Assembly (NCBI RefSeq): GCF_002760665.1
Contig: NZ_PDOB01000031.1
Coordinates: 1 to 54,700 of the forward strand
Source: Massilia psychrophila
Lineage (GTDB): Bacteria; Pseudomonadota; Gammaproteobacteria; Burkholderiales; Burkholderiaceae_D
DNA length: 54,700 bases
Direction: 5' to 3'
Shown: in pieces, positions 46,394 to 54,489 of the stretch
Position numbering within the stretch: the first letter of the stretch is position 1
Layout: each line of letters begins with the position of its first letter
Notes under the pieces: model-generated
Told to the model about the DNA's origin: nothing
Database searches by the model: none
The model's input: the letters and a program-made list of their open reading frames with translations, nothing else
Made by a program: the position numbers and the translations under genes

Positions 46394-48521
46394 GTCCAAG
46401 CTCGACGGCTGCCTGGCCCTGGTGCGCGCGGCGCGCGCGCAGGCGGGCGCCGCGCTCGAGCAGACCTTGAGCGCGCTGGAAGCGGCGATCATCGACATCG
46501 GGCCCGTGCAGCAAGCGGTCGTCGCGCTCGACCTGGCCGGCTACCTGACCGGCTGGAACCGCGGCGCCGAAGCGCTGTTCGGTTACACCGAGGCCGAAGC
46601 GCTCGGCCGGCACGCACTGTTTTTGGACGCTGAAGACGCCGACGAGGACGGCATGGTCGAATTGCTCATGCAGCAGGGCGGTGCGCCGGTCGAAGTACGG
46701 CGGCGCAAACAAAGCGGTGAAGTGATCCGTGTCGCGATGGCGCTGTCGATGATCCACGACGACGACGGCGAGGCGGCCGGCATGCTGGTGCAGTTATCGC
46801 CGCTGGCCGACCCGCTCAGCGCCGAGGACAAGGTGCGCCTGCATGGCCGCATCATCGAAGACAGCGACCAGGGCGTCCTGATCACCGACGCCTTCGAGCG
46901 GATTGTCTCGATCAACGGCGCATTTACCCGCATCACCGGCTATACCCCGGCCGAATCGATCGGCCAGACGCCCGACCTGCTGCGCTCGGGCGTGCACGAC
47001 GCCGAACTGTATGCCAAGGTGCGCGCCGCGATGCAGGGCCATGGTCCGTGGCGCGGCGAGATCGTCGGCAAGCGCAAGAACGGCGAGCTGTTTCCGCAGT
47101 CGGTGACGATCAGCGTGGTGCGCGATGCGCGTGGCGACATCACTCACACCTTTTCGCTGTTTTCCGACATCAGCGTGCACAAGGATGCCGAAGCGCGCAT
47201 GCAGCGCATGGCCAACTACGACAGCCTGACCGGGCTACCGAACCGCAGCCTGTTCAGCCACCTGGTCGACCAGATGCTCAGTGAAGCGCGGCGCGCGCGC
47301 GAATACGGCGCGCTGATGGTGATCGAAGTGGACCGCATCGGCGTCGTCAGCGACACGCTCGGCCACGACATCGCCAGCGAACTGCTGTGCGAGATCGGGC
47401 GCCGCTTTCGCGCTGCGCTGCGCGACGCCGACATCCTGGCGCGCATCGATGGCAGCAAGTTCGCCGTCGCGCTGCCCAAGATCGAAAAGCGCGAGCACGC
47501 CGGCATCGTCGCCCGCAAGCTGCTCGCCACACTGGCGCAGCCAGTACTGATCGACGCCCACAGCCTGCGCGTCGGCGCCCACATCGGCATTGCCGTCTAC
47601 CTGGAGGACAGCACCGACACCGCCTCGCTGCTGCGCTTCGCCGACGTCGCCATGGCCAAGGTGCAGCGGGACGCCGACGAAACGTTCCTGTTCTACAGCG
47701 CAGAGATGGACCAGCGCGCCAAGGACCACTTGCGGCTCGAGACGGAATTGCGCGCCGCGCTGGCCGGCGGCCAGCTCGAGCTGCACTACCAGCCGAAGGT
47801 CAGTTTGCGCAGCGGGCGCATCGTCGGCGCCGAAGCGCTGATCCGCTGGCGCCACCCCGAGCGCGGCATGATTTCGCCCAACGACTTCATCCCGCTGGCC
47901 GAGGAAACCGGCCTCATTTTCGAGGTCGGCAACTGGGTGCTGGAAGAAGCCTGCCGCCAGATCCGCGCATGGAAGGATTGCGGCCTGGCGATGCCGCCGG
48001 TGGCGGTGAACATGTCGGCACGCCAGTTCGACCGGCGCCTGCCGGCGCGCATCCAGGACGTGCTCGAGCGGCACGGCGTGCAGCCCGAGCAGATCATGCT
48101 CGAGATCACCGAAAGCCTGCTGGTGGGCGGCTTTGACAACGTTATCGCCATCATGAACGAGCTCGTGGCGATGGGACTGGCGCTGGCGCTGGACGACTTC
48201 GGCACCGGCTACTCCAGCCTCGCCTACCTGAAAAAATTCCCGATCAGTACGCTCAAGATCGACCGCTCGTTCGTCATCGGCTTGCCGGATGAAGAAAACG
48301 ACTGCGCCATCGCGCGCGCCATCGTTACCATGGCGCAGCAGCTGCGCCAGGAGATCGTGGCCGAAGGCGTCGAAACGGCCGAGCAGATGGCCTTCCTGCG
48401 CGACCTCGGCTGCGACCAGCTGCAAGGCTGGCTGTTCAGCCCCGCCGTCCCCGCCGTCGATTTTGCCCTCATGCTGCGCAACGGCAAACGGCTAACGGTC
48501 GCCCGCGCCAACCAGGCTTGA
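46386..48521 (+). CDS. PAS-PAS-GGDEF(degenerate)-EAL cyclic-di-GMP phosphodiesterase
   Basis: A 711-residue cytoplasmic protein. Two PAS domains occupy about residues 38-135 and 145-262 (GYLTGWNRGAEALFGYTEAE; ITDAFERIVSINGAFTRITG). The diguanylate-cyclase domain at 268-430 starts YDSLTGLPNR but has IDGSKF where GGDEF is expected, so it should be inactive as a cyclase. The EAL domain at 440-700 keeps EALIRW (about 484), the NMSARQF and LEITES segments, DDFGTGYSSL (about 602) and EGVET (about 658), so phosphodiesterase activity is likely. The true start is ATG 46386, inside the end of the HDOD gene. It probably lowers c-di-GMP in response to a PAS-sensed signal. Confidence 0.93.
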   Translation: MLESKLDGCLALVRAARAQAGAALEQTLSALEAAIIDIGPVQQAVVALDLAGYLTGWNRGAEALFGYTEAEALGRHALFLDAEDADEDGMVELLMQQGGAPVEVRRRKQSGEVIRVAMALSMIHDDDGEAAGMLVQLSPLADPLSAEDKVRLHGRIIEDSDQGVLITDAFERIVSINGAFTRITGYTPAESIGQTPDLLRSGVHDAELYAKVRAAMQGHGPWRGEIVGKRKNGELFPQSVTISVVRDARGDITHTFSLFSDISVHKDAEARMQRMANYDSLTGLPNRSLFSHLVDQMLSEARRAREYGALMVIEVDRIGVVSDTLGHDIASELLCEIGRRFRAALRDADILARIDGSKFAVALPKIEKREHAGIVARKLLATLAQPVLIDAHSLRVGAHIGIAVYLEDSTDTASLLRFADVAMAKVQRDADETFLFYSAEMDQRAKDHLRLETELRAALAGGQLELHYQPKVSLRSGRIVGAEALIRWRHPERGMISPNDFIPLAEETGLIFEVGNWVLEEACRQIRAWKDCGLAMPPVAVNMSARQFDRRLPARIQDVLERHGVQPEQIMLEITESLLVGGFDNVIAIMNELVAMGLALALDDFGTGYSSLAYLKKFPISTLKIDRSFVIGLPDEENDCAIARAIVTMAQQLRQEIVAEGVETAEQMAFLRDLGCDQLQGWLFSPAVPAVDFALMLRNGKRLTVARANQA

Positions 48522-48531
48522 TCGCGGTGAC

Positions 48532-48741
48532 TTAGCGGCGCAGCGGGTCGAGCAGGCCGCGCAGGGCGTTGTGATCGAGTTCGTACATCAGCGCCAGCAG
48601 TTCACCGAGCTCGCCGCGCGGGAACCCTTCGCGCGCAAACCAGCCTAAGTAATGACCCGGCAGGTCAGCGAGCTTGCGGCCTTTGTGTTTTCCATACGGC
48701 ATTTCGCGCGTCAGCAGCAGTTGCAGGTGTTCGGGTTTCAT
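48532..48741 (-). CDS. DUF3820 small protein
   Basis: A 69-residue protein starting MKPEHLQLLLTREMPYGKHKG. The MPYGKHKGRKLADLPGHYLGWFAREGFP core is the DUF3820 signature, a family also linked to a quorum-regulated virulence factor in Pseudomonas and related to nucleic-acid-binding folds. I chose ATG 48741; a GTG at 48750 would add three residues. It is convergent with the EAL gene, 10 bases from its stop. Confidence 0.85.
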   Translation of the reverse strand: MKPEHLQLLLTREMPYGKHKGRKLADLPGHYLGWFAREGFPRGELGELLALMYELDHNALRGLLDPLRR

Positions 48742-48791
48742 GGGGATCACTTTAGCACGTAGGTGTTCACATTTCAGCCGAAGGAAAGCGA

Positions 48792-49211
48792 ATGGATAAG
48801 CGATTCAACCTCGAGCGCTTCGTCGAAGCACAAGCGGCGGTCTATTCCACCGTCGTCAAGGAACTCAAGTCCGGCCGCAAGGCCAGCCACTGGATGTGGT
48901 TCATCTTTCCGCAACTTGCCGGCCTCGGGCGCAGCGCGACGGCGCGCGAGTTCGCCATCGCGTCTGCCGACGAGGCCGCCGCCTACCTGGCCCATCCGCT
49001 GCTCGGCGCGCGCCTGCGCGAATGCGGCGCGCTGGCGCTGGCGATCGACGGCAAGGAGGTGGCCGAGATCTTCGCGCCGCCCGACGACCTCAAACTCCAT
49101 TCGTCGATGACGCTGTTCGCCGAAATCGCACCGGATGAGGAGGTATTCCAGGATTGCATCAACAAGTTTTTCGACGGCGAGCCGGACCAGGCGACCGTCG
49201 CTCTGCTGTAA
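48792..49211 (+). CDS. DUF1810 family protein
   Basis: A 139-residue protein matching DUF1810 end to end: RFVEAQAAVYSTVVKELKSGRK, SHWMWFIFPQLAGLGRSATA and LKLHSSMTLFAEIAPDEEVFQ are family hallmarks. The function is not established. AAGGA precedes the ATG by 7 bases. It is divergent from the DUF3820 gene. Confidence 0.92.
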   Translation: MDKRFNLERFVEAQAAVYSTVVKELKSGRKASHWMWFIFPQLAGLGRSATAREFAIASADEAAAYLAHPLLGARLRECGALALAIDGKEVAEIFAPPDDLKLHSSMTLFAEIAPDEEVFQDCINKFFDGEPDQATVALL

Positions 49212-49256
49212 ACGCCGACCTAAGCGGGCTGCGCCGCATGCTATATTGGCCCCACC

Positions 49257-49541
49257 ATGACCAACATCGCGCGGCTCCGTGATTTCGTACGCTGCTTCAC
49301 CCGCCAGGCCGACCAGGCGGAGCAGCGCATCTTCGTCGACGGCCGCGCCTTGCTGGCCGAACTGATCGCGCACGACGACTGGCTGCTGCCGCAGTTTGCC
49401 GCCAGTTCCCCGCAACGCTATCAGCAGTACCTGCTGCACTGCGATCGGCTCGAGCGTTTTTCGGTGGCCCGCTTGGTCTGGGGCCCGGCCAGTCGACGCC
49501 GCTGCACGACCATATGTCGTTGCCCCGTGCTTTGCGTATAA
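49257..49541 (+). pseudogene. Truncated, frameshifted cysteine-dioxygenase-like gene
   Basis: The frame starts MTNIARLRDFVRCFTRQAD and continues LLAELIAHDDWLLPQFAA and RYQQYLLHCDRLERFSV, matching my recollection of cysteine dioxygenase-family (double-stranded beta-helix) proteins. At about 49490 a one-base loss after WGP shifts the frame; in the next frame the metal-binding motif GQSTPLHDH is readable, then homology stops near 49513. About half of the enzyme, including the rest of the cupin core, is missing. What follows is the leader of the NYN gene. Confidence 0.75.
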
Positions 49542-49542
49542 T
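49537..49542 (+). promoter_or_regulatory. Consensus -10 element ahead of the NYN gene
   Basis: TATAAT is a perfect -10 hexamer and would start transcription near 49549, 43 bases before the ATG at 49592. No good -35 lies at the right distance, so the promoter is only tentative. It sits just past the breakpoint of the dioxygenase remnant. Confidence 0.45.
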
Positions 49543-49591
49543 CCGGAAATTGCTTGACACCCACATCCACACCTCTTCAGAGAACAACATT

Positions 49592-51298
49592 ATGGCTTCA
49601 TCCCCCGATAACATCAGCATGGCGGTGTTCTGCGATTTCGAAAACGTCGCCCTCGGCGTGCGCGACGCGAACTACGAAAAATTCGACATCAAGCTGGTTC
49701 TCGAACGGCTCCTGCTCAAGGGCAGCATCGTCGTCAAGAAGGCGTACTGCGACTGGGAGCGCTACAAGGGCTTCAAGGCCACCATGCACGAAGCGAACTT
49801 CGAACTGATCGAAATTCCCCACGTCCGCCAGTCCGGCAAGAACTCGGCCGACATCCGGCTGGTCGTCGATGCACTCGACCTGTGCTACACCAAATCGCAC
49901 GTCAACACCTTTGTCATCATCTCGGGCGATTCGGACTTTTCGCCGCTGGTGTCGAAGCTGCGCGAAAATAATAAGCAGGTGATCGGCGTCGGCGTCAAGC
50001 AGTCGACTTCGGACCTGCTGGTGGCGGGCTGCGACGAATTTATTTTTTACGATGACCTGGTGCGCGAAGTCAAGCGCGCCGCCGCCAAGCGCGACGAGCG
50101 CAAGGCGCAGCCAACCGCCCAGCCGAAGCGCGCGCTCGACGAAAACAATAAGGAAAACAACAAGGAAAGCAACAAGCGCAAGGAAGAACTCGAAGCGCGC
50201 AAGTCGCAGGCGATCGAGATGGTGGTCGAAATGTTCGACGCCCTCGTCTCCGAGCGCGGCGACAGCGGCAAGATCTGGGCTTCGCTGCTGAAGGACACGC
50301 TCAAGCGCCGCCGTCCCGATTTCAACGAAACGTATTTCGGCTTTCGCACCTTCGGCAACCTGCTCGAGGAAGCGCAGGCGCGCGGCATGCTTGAATTCGG
50401 TCGCGACGAGAAATCGGGCGCCTATGTCTATCGCAGCGAGCGCAACGAGCGCAACGAGCGCAACGAGCGCAACGAACGCAGCGAACGCAGCGAGCGCAAC
50501 GAACGCAGCGAGCGCAACGAACGCAACGAACGTCCCGCGTCGTCGCTGAGCGCGCAGGTCGAGCAGATGGCCAGCGCCGCCGCCGCCATCACCTACGATG
50601 CGGACGCCGACCCGGAGCAATTCGAAGAAGCGGCCGAGGAGGCGTTTGAAGAGGCGGCAGCAACGCCGGAACCACGTGGCCGTGGCCGCGGTCGCGGACG
50701 GGGAGGGCGCAGCGACTTCCGCACGCCGGTTGGCGAAGTGGTGAGCGATACCGCGGCCGAAGTCGAGCAGGCGCCGCAGGCTGCACAGGAAAGCGCGCCG
50801 CAAGCGGCTGAAACGCTCGACGTTGCCGAAGCATCCCCCGCCCAGATCGAGCCGCGTCGCCGCGGCCGTGCTGGACGGACCGATTTCCGCACCCCGGTGG
50901 CAGTGGAACCGGCATCGGCGCAGGAAGATGCGCCAGCGCTCATGCCGGCCGAGCCGGCGCAAGAAACGGCGGCGTGGAACGACGAGTCGCCCTTCCCGCC
51001 GCCGCCGGCCGCCGAAAAGGGCCGCAACCCGCGCGGCGGGCGCAAGGGCGCCGCCGCGAAGGCGGGCGCTGGCAATGGCTCGGCCGATACGGCGCCGGCG
51101 TCAGTGAGCCCGATGCCGGCCGAGCCGACGTTCGACAAGGCGAGCCTGGACGAGGAAGCCGATGCCGCAGCCGATGCAGCGGCCAGCGCAGCGGCCAATG
51201 CAGTGCCCGGTCCCGCGCCCGCGGCCAAGGCCGCGCGCAAGCCGGCCGCCCGCAGCCGCCGTCCGGCCAAGCCGAAGGCGGCGCCTGAGAACGGCTGA
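49592..51298 (+). CDS. NYN-domain and OST-HTH/LOTUS-domain RNA-associated protein
   Basis: A 568-residue protein. Residues about 8-170 are an NYN (PIN-like) domain: MAVFCDFENVALGVRDANY with the catalytic-type Asp, SADIRLVVDALDL and FVIISGDSDFSPLVSKL, so metal-dependent RNase activity is plausible. A Lys/Asn/Glu linker follows, then an OST-HTH/LOTUS domain at about 206-281 (GKIWASLLKDTLKRRRPDF). Next come 11 copies of a (S/N)ER tripeptide (282-314), an acidic segment, an RGRGRGRGGRSDFRTPV stretch near 361-375, a second related copy RRRGRAGRTDFRTPV, and an Ala/Pro-rich tail ending in basic residues. It probably binds and processes RNA in the cytoplasm. It stands alone. Confidence 0.9.
   Translation: MASSPDNISMAVFCDFENVALGVRDANYEKFDIKLVLERLLLKGSIVVKKAYCDWERYKGFKATMHEANFELIEIPHVRQSGKNSADIRLVVDALDLCYTKSHVNTFVIISGDSDFSPLVSKLRENNKQVIGVGVKQSTSDLLVAGCDEFIFYDDLVREVKRAAAKRDERKAQPTAQPKRALDENNKENNKESNKRKEELEARKSQAIEMVVEMFDALVSERGDSGKIWASLLKDTLKRRRPDFNETYFGFRTFGNLLEEAQARGMLEFGRDEKSGAYVYRSERNERNERNERNERSERSERNERSERNERNERPASSLSAQVEQMASAAAAITYDADADPEQFEEAAEEAFEEAAATPEPRGRGRGRGRGGRSDFRTPVGEVVSDTAAEVEQAPQAAQESAPQAAETLDVAEASPAQIEPRRRGRAGRTDFRTPVAVEPASAQEDAPALMPAEPAQETAAWNDESPFPPPPAAEKGRNPRGGRKGAAAKAGAGNGSADTAPASVSPMPAEPTFDKASLDEEADAAADAAASAAANAVPGPAPAAKAARKPAARSRRPAKPKAAPENG
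50432..50532 (+). repeat. 9-bp coding repeat, about 11 copies
   Basis: CGCAACGAG and its variants (CGCAGCGAG, CGCAACGAA, CGCAGCGAA) are repeated in frame, coding for (S/N)ER units of the NYN protein. The unit is a multiple of three, so slippage would change tract length without breaking the frame. Confidence 0.9.
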
Positions 51299-51422
51299 TT
51301 GTTGCCGCGCGGGAGCGTGCAGCGGACTGCGTGAACCCGGCTCGAAATCAGTGCAAACTGCTTGCGTCCTGGCTTGTCTAATAATATAGGGACATGCCAA
51401 ATCTGATGTGAAGGAGTACGCC

Positions 51423-51851
51423 ATGCGTTCGTTTGCCGGGGTAATGGTGTCGCTTGCACTGGTTTTCCACGCGGCGCAAGCAAAGCCGCCGCTCGCTGCC
51501 AATCACCCGATCGTCGGCGTCTGGCGCCTAGCCGTCGGCGACGGCCGTTGCGCGGAAACCTACCGCTTCCGCGGCGATGGCACCAGCCTCGTCACCAGTG
51601 CGCGCGAGGTCTCGGAAAGCGAGTTCGACATTCCCTCCATCCCCAGCGAAAAGGGCTTCTACAAGCTTGAAGACACCATCACCAAGGACAACGGCAAGCA
51701 GGCTTGTTCAGGCGAGGTGATGATGGTGGGCACAAGGGCGACCAATTTCCTGCGCTTTCATCCGTCCGGCGAAATTTTTTTGATGTGCGCGACCGAATCG
51801 ATGGAAACGTGCGTCGGGCCGTTCGAGCGGGTGCGGGGGGAGGGGATTTGA
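51423..51851 (+). CDS. Small exported protein of unknown function
   Basis: A 142-residue protein with a signal peptide (MRSFAGVMVSLALVFHAAQA) and a single compact domain beginning HPIVGVWRLAVGDGRCAETY, which looks like a lipocalin-like beta-barrel start (GxW). Four Cys in the mature part could form two disulfides. GGAG precedes the ATG by 9 bases. A TTGCGT/TATAGG pair with 17-base spacing at 51362-51390 may be its promoter. I do not recognise a named family. Confidence 0.8.
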   Translation: MRSFAGVMVSLALVFHAAQAKPPLAANHPIVGVWRLAVGDGRCAETYRFRGDGTSLVTSAREVSESEFDIPSIPSEKGFYKLEDTITKDNGKQACSGEVMMVGTRATNFLRFHPSGEIFLMCATESMETCVGPFERVRGEGI

Positions 51852-51997
51852 GGGTTGTGCGGCGCTGAGAAAATGGGGTCGCCGCGTGCATTTCCCGTCG
51901 GCCTTGCATAGCCGACACAACAGCCGCACTGGCCCCCTATCTTGCCGGCCTTACTTTTTTGTAACCGGCTTGAAGCGGCCAAGGTGCGCTGCTGCTG

Positions 51998-52276
51998 GTG
52001 TTCAAACGGATCGGCGTGATCCTGAAACTGGCCAGCTATACCTATGGCCCCCTGCTTGGCTTGTTCGCTTTCGGCATCCCGACCGGGCGCGCACTGAACG
52101 ACTGCCTGGTGCCAGTGGTGACCATCGGCGCGCTGCTTGAGTTTTATCAGGAATTTTTGTTGGGGCGCTCTCGCCTGGGACTTGAACTATTGATGGTCAA
52201 TGGCATATCGGTGTTTGCCGGCTTGTGGGCTATTTCCCACTCGCAAAAACTTGATGTGGTGGTCGCGCCGGCATGA
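51998..52276 (+). pseudogene. C-terminal remnant of a sodium:solute symporter
   Basis: The frame encodes GVILKLASYTYGPLLGLFAF followed by GRALNDCLVPVVTIGALLEF and FELL-like LELLMVNGISVFAGLWAIS, which matches the last two or three helices of SSS-family symporters (YTYGPLLGLFAFG is characteristic). About 400 or more N-terminal residues are missing: the frame is closed by a stop at about 51971-51973. The GTG/TTC start region has no ribosome site. It is best read as a truncated leftover, although expression as a small two-helix protein cannot be excluded. Confidence 0.7.
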
Positions 52277-52289
52277 CGAATTGACCACA

Positions 52290-52316
52290 GCACACTGTTT
52301 TTCGCTTACAGTGTGC
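52290..52316. promoter_or_regulatory. 8-bp inverted repeat upstream of sppA
   Basis: GCACACTG (52290-52297) and CAGTGTGC (52309-52316) form a perfect inverted repeat with an 11-base spacer. TTGACC at 52281-52286 could be a -35 element. No T-run follows the second arm, so an operator is more likely than a terminator. The sppA ATG is at 52382. Confidence 0.5.
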
Positions 52317-52381
52317 ACAGGTCCCATGCAAGTCTCATGCAAGTCCTATTAACGATCCTTGACCATACCGCCGGAGTACCG

Positions 52382-54250
52382 ATGCCTTTCAAACCCCTGT
52401 CTTCCCTGCGCCGCGGCGCCGGCATGTTCTGGCGCGCCCTCGACGCCACCCGCCGCACCATCCTCAACCTGCTGTTTCTCGCTTTCCTGATCATCGTGCT
52501 GTGGGCGATCTTCGGCGGCGGCGTCAAGCCTTTGGTGCAGAAAACAGCACTGGTGCTCGACCTGAAGGGCGCGCTGGTCGAGCAGTCGACCGGCAGCGTG
52601 CGCGATGCGCTGATGGCCAACGTCAGCGGCGACGTCAAGCGAACGGTGCAATTGCGCGACGTCCTGACCGCGCTCGACGCCGCCGCGCTTGACGCCAACA
52701 TCGGCAGCGTCGTGCTGCTGCTCGATGACATGGACGGCGCCGGCATGGCGATGCTCAATGAAGTCGGCCTCGCCGTCGATCGGGTCAAGGCGGCCGGCAA
52801 ACCGGTCATTGCCTGGGGCGACAGTTACGACCAGCGCCAGTACCTGCTGGCCTCGCACGCCAGCGAAGTCTACATGCACCCGATGGGCATGGTGAACATC
52901 AAGGGCTTCGGGCGCCACCGCAATTACTACCGCGATGCGCTCGACAAGATCGGCGTTACCGTCAACCTGATGAAGGTCGGCACCTACAAGAGCTTCGCCG
53001 AGCCGTTCATCAACAACGGCCCGTCGGAGGCGTCGACCGAGGCCGACGCCTACCTCTACAACGCGCTGTGGGGCACGTACACCGCCGAAGTGGAAAAAAA
53101 CCGCAAGCTGCCGGCAGGTGCCGTGATGACGATGATTAACGACCTGCCGAAGCTGATGGAAGAGCTCAAAGGCGACAGCGGCAAGCTGTCGCTGTCGGCC
53201 AAGCTGGTCGATGGCCTCGTCACACGCGACGAACTGCGCGCGATGATGATCAAGCGCGGCGCCCTCGACGTCGAAGAAAAATCGTTCCGCCAGATCGGCT
53301 TTGGCGAATACCTTGTCCGCCACCGGCCGAAGGTGTTCGGCGACGCCGTCGGCGTCATCGTCGCCTCCGGCGAAATCACCGACGGCATGGCCAGCCCCGG
53401 GTCGATCGGCGGCAAGTCGACTTCCAACATGATCCGCCGCGCGCGCGAAGACGATCAGATCAAGGCGGTCGTGCTGCGCGTCGATTCGCCCGGCGGCAGC
53501 GCGTTCGGCTCGGAGCTGATCCGGCGCGAACTCGAACTGACGCGCGCTGCCGGCAAGCCGGTGGTGGTCTCGATGGGCAACGTCGCCGCGTCAGGCGGCT
53601 ACTGGATCTCGATGGCGGCCGACGAAGTGATCGCCGATCCATCGACCATCACCGGTTCCATCGGCGTGTTCGCCATCCTGCCGACCGCCGACAAGGTCGT
53701 CGACAAGCTGGGCATCCACACCGCCGGCGTGACCACCACCTGGCTGGCCGACGCCTACAATCCGCTGCGCCCGCTCGACCCGCGCTTCGGCCAGCTGGTT
53801 CAAAGCAGCATCAACCACATCTACAGCGAGTTCACCATCAAGGCGGCGGCAGCGCGCAAGACCACGCCGGCGAAGATCGACGAAGTCGGCCAGGGCCGCG
53901 TCTGGACCGGCGCCCAGGCCAAGGAACGCGGCCTGGTCGACCGTCTCGGCTCCTACCGCGATGCGCTGGCCTCGGCCGCCACCCGCGCCAAGCTGCCGGC
54001 CGGCTACCGGGTGGCCTACATCGAACGCGACAATACGCGCATCGAACAACTACTCGGCATGCTGGGCGTGTCGAGCGCGCAGGCATTGACGCTGCAGGTA
54101 AAGCTGGGACTGATGCCGTCGGGCCTGCCGTCGGGCCTGCCGGCGGCCGCCGTCGCCGAGGTCACGCGCGAACTGGGCTGGCTGTCGGAGCTGACCGACG
54201 GGCGCAAGCCGTACGCTGCGGTCACCCACTGCATGTGCTCGATGCCTTAG
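52382..54250 (+). CDS. sppA: Signal peptide peptidase SppA, 67-kDa type
   Basis: A 622-residue membrane-bound serine protease that degrades cleaved signal peptides. One membrane anchor lies at about residues 27-48 (ILNLLFLAFLIIVLWAIF). The protein has the duplicated ClpP/crotonase-like structure of the long form. The catalytic Lys is K203 in MKVGTYKSF and the nucleophile is S404 in NVAASGGYWISMAADE, corresponding to K209 and S409 of the E. coli enzyme. VDSPGGSAFGSELI is the oxyanion region. I chose the ATG at 52382; the upstream frame from 52313 has no family character. Confidence 0.95.
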   Translation: MPFKPLSSLRRGAGMFWRALDATRRTILNLLFLAFLIIVLWAIFGGGVKPLVQKTALVLDLKGALVEQSTGSVRDALMANVSGDVKRTVQLRDVLTALDAAALDANIGSVVLLLDDMDGAGMAMLNEVGLAVDRVKAAGKPVIAWGDSYDQRQYLLASHASEVYMHPMGMVNIKGFGRHRNYYRDALDKIGVTVNLMKVGTYKSFAEPFINNGPSEASTEADAYLYNALWGTYTAEVEKNRKLPAGAVMTMINDLPKLMEELKGDSGKLSLSAKLVDGLVTRDELRAMMIKRGALDVEEKSFRQIGFGEYLVRHRPKVFGDAVGVIVASGEITDGMASPGSIGGKSTSNMIRRAREDDQIKAVVLRVDSPGGSAFGSELIRRELELTRAAGKPVVVSMGNVAASGGYWISMAADEVIADPSTITGSIGVFAILPTADKVVDKLGIHTAGVTTTWLADAYNPLRPLDPRFGQLVQSSINHIYSEFTIKAAAARKTTPAKIDEVGQGRVWTGAQAKERGLVDRLGSYRDALASAATRAKLPAGYRVAYIERDNTRIEQLLGMLGVSSAQALTLQVKLGLMPSGLPSGLPAAAVAEVTRELGWLSELTDGRKPYAAVTHCMCSMP

Positions 54251-54305
54251 TTGACCAAGTTGTAGCGAGTTTGTAACGTCGTGTAGCCTCGCTGCACGGC
54301 AACCA

Positions 54306-54341
54306 GAAAAACGGCGTGTCCCCAGGGCGCGCCGTTTTTTT
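54306..54341 (+). terminator. Intrinsic terminator after sppA
   Basis: AACGGCG (about 54310-54316) pairs with CGCCGTT near 54330-54336 across a GC-rich loop, followed by a run of T to 54341. It lies about 60 bases after the sppA stop. Confidence 0.8.
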
Positions 54342-54489
54342 ATTGGCTGTTTTTTCACCGAGCGGTCCGTATTTTGACCCGTATGCAGGCTATTTTTGTG
54401 ATGGCTTGTGTTTGGTGCGAAACAAAGAGAATCCGCTCGCCATGGTAAAGTTTTTCTGTATGTTGTTATGTTTTTGCTCAAGGAAAACC

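Noticed and set aside
54116-54143. Short repeat in the 3' part of sppA (two GGGCCTGCCGTC-like units)
   Set aside because: It codes for an ordinary Gly-Leu-Pro-Ser stretch in the C-terminal region and shows no sign of a separate function.
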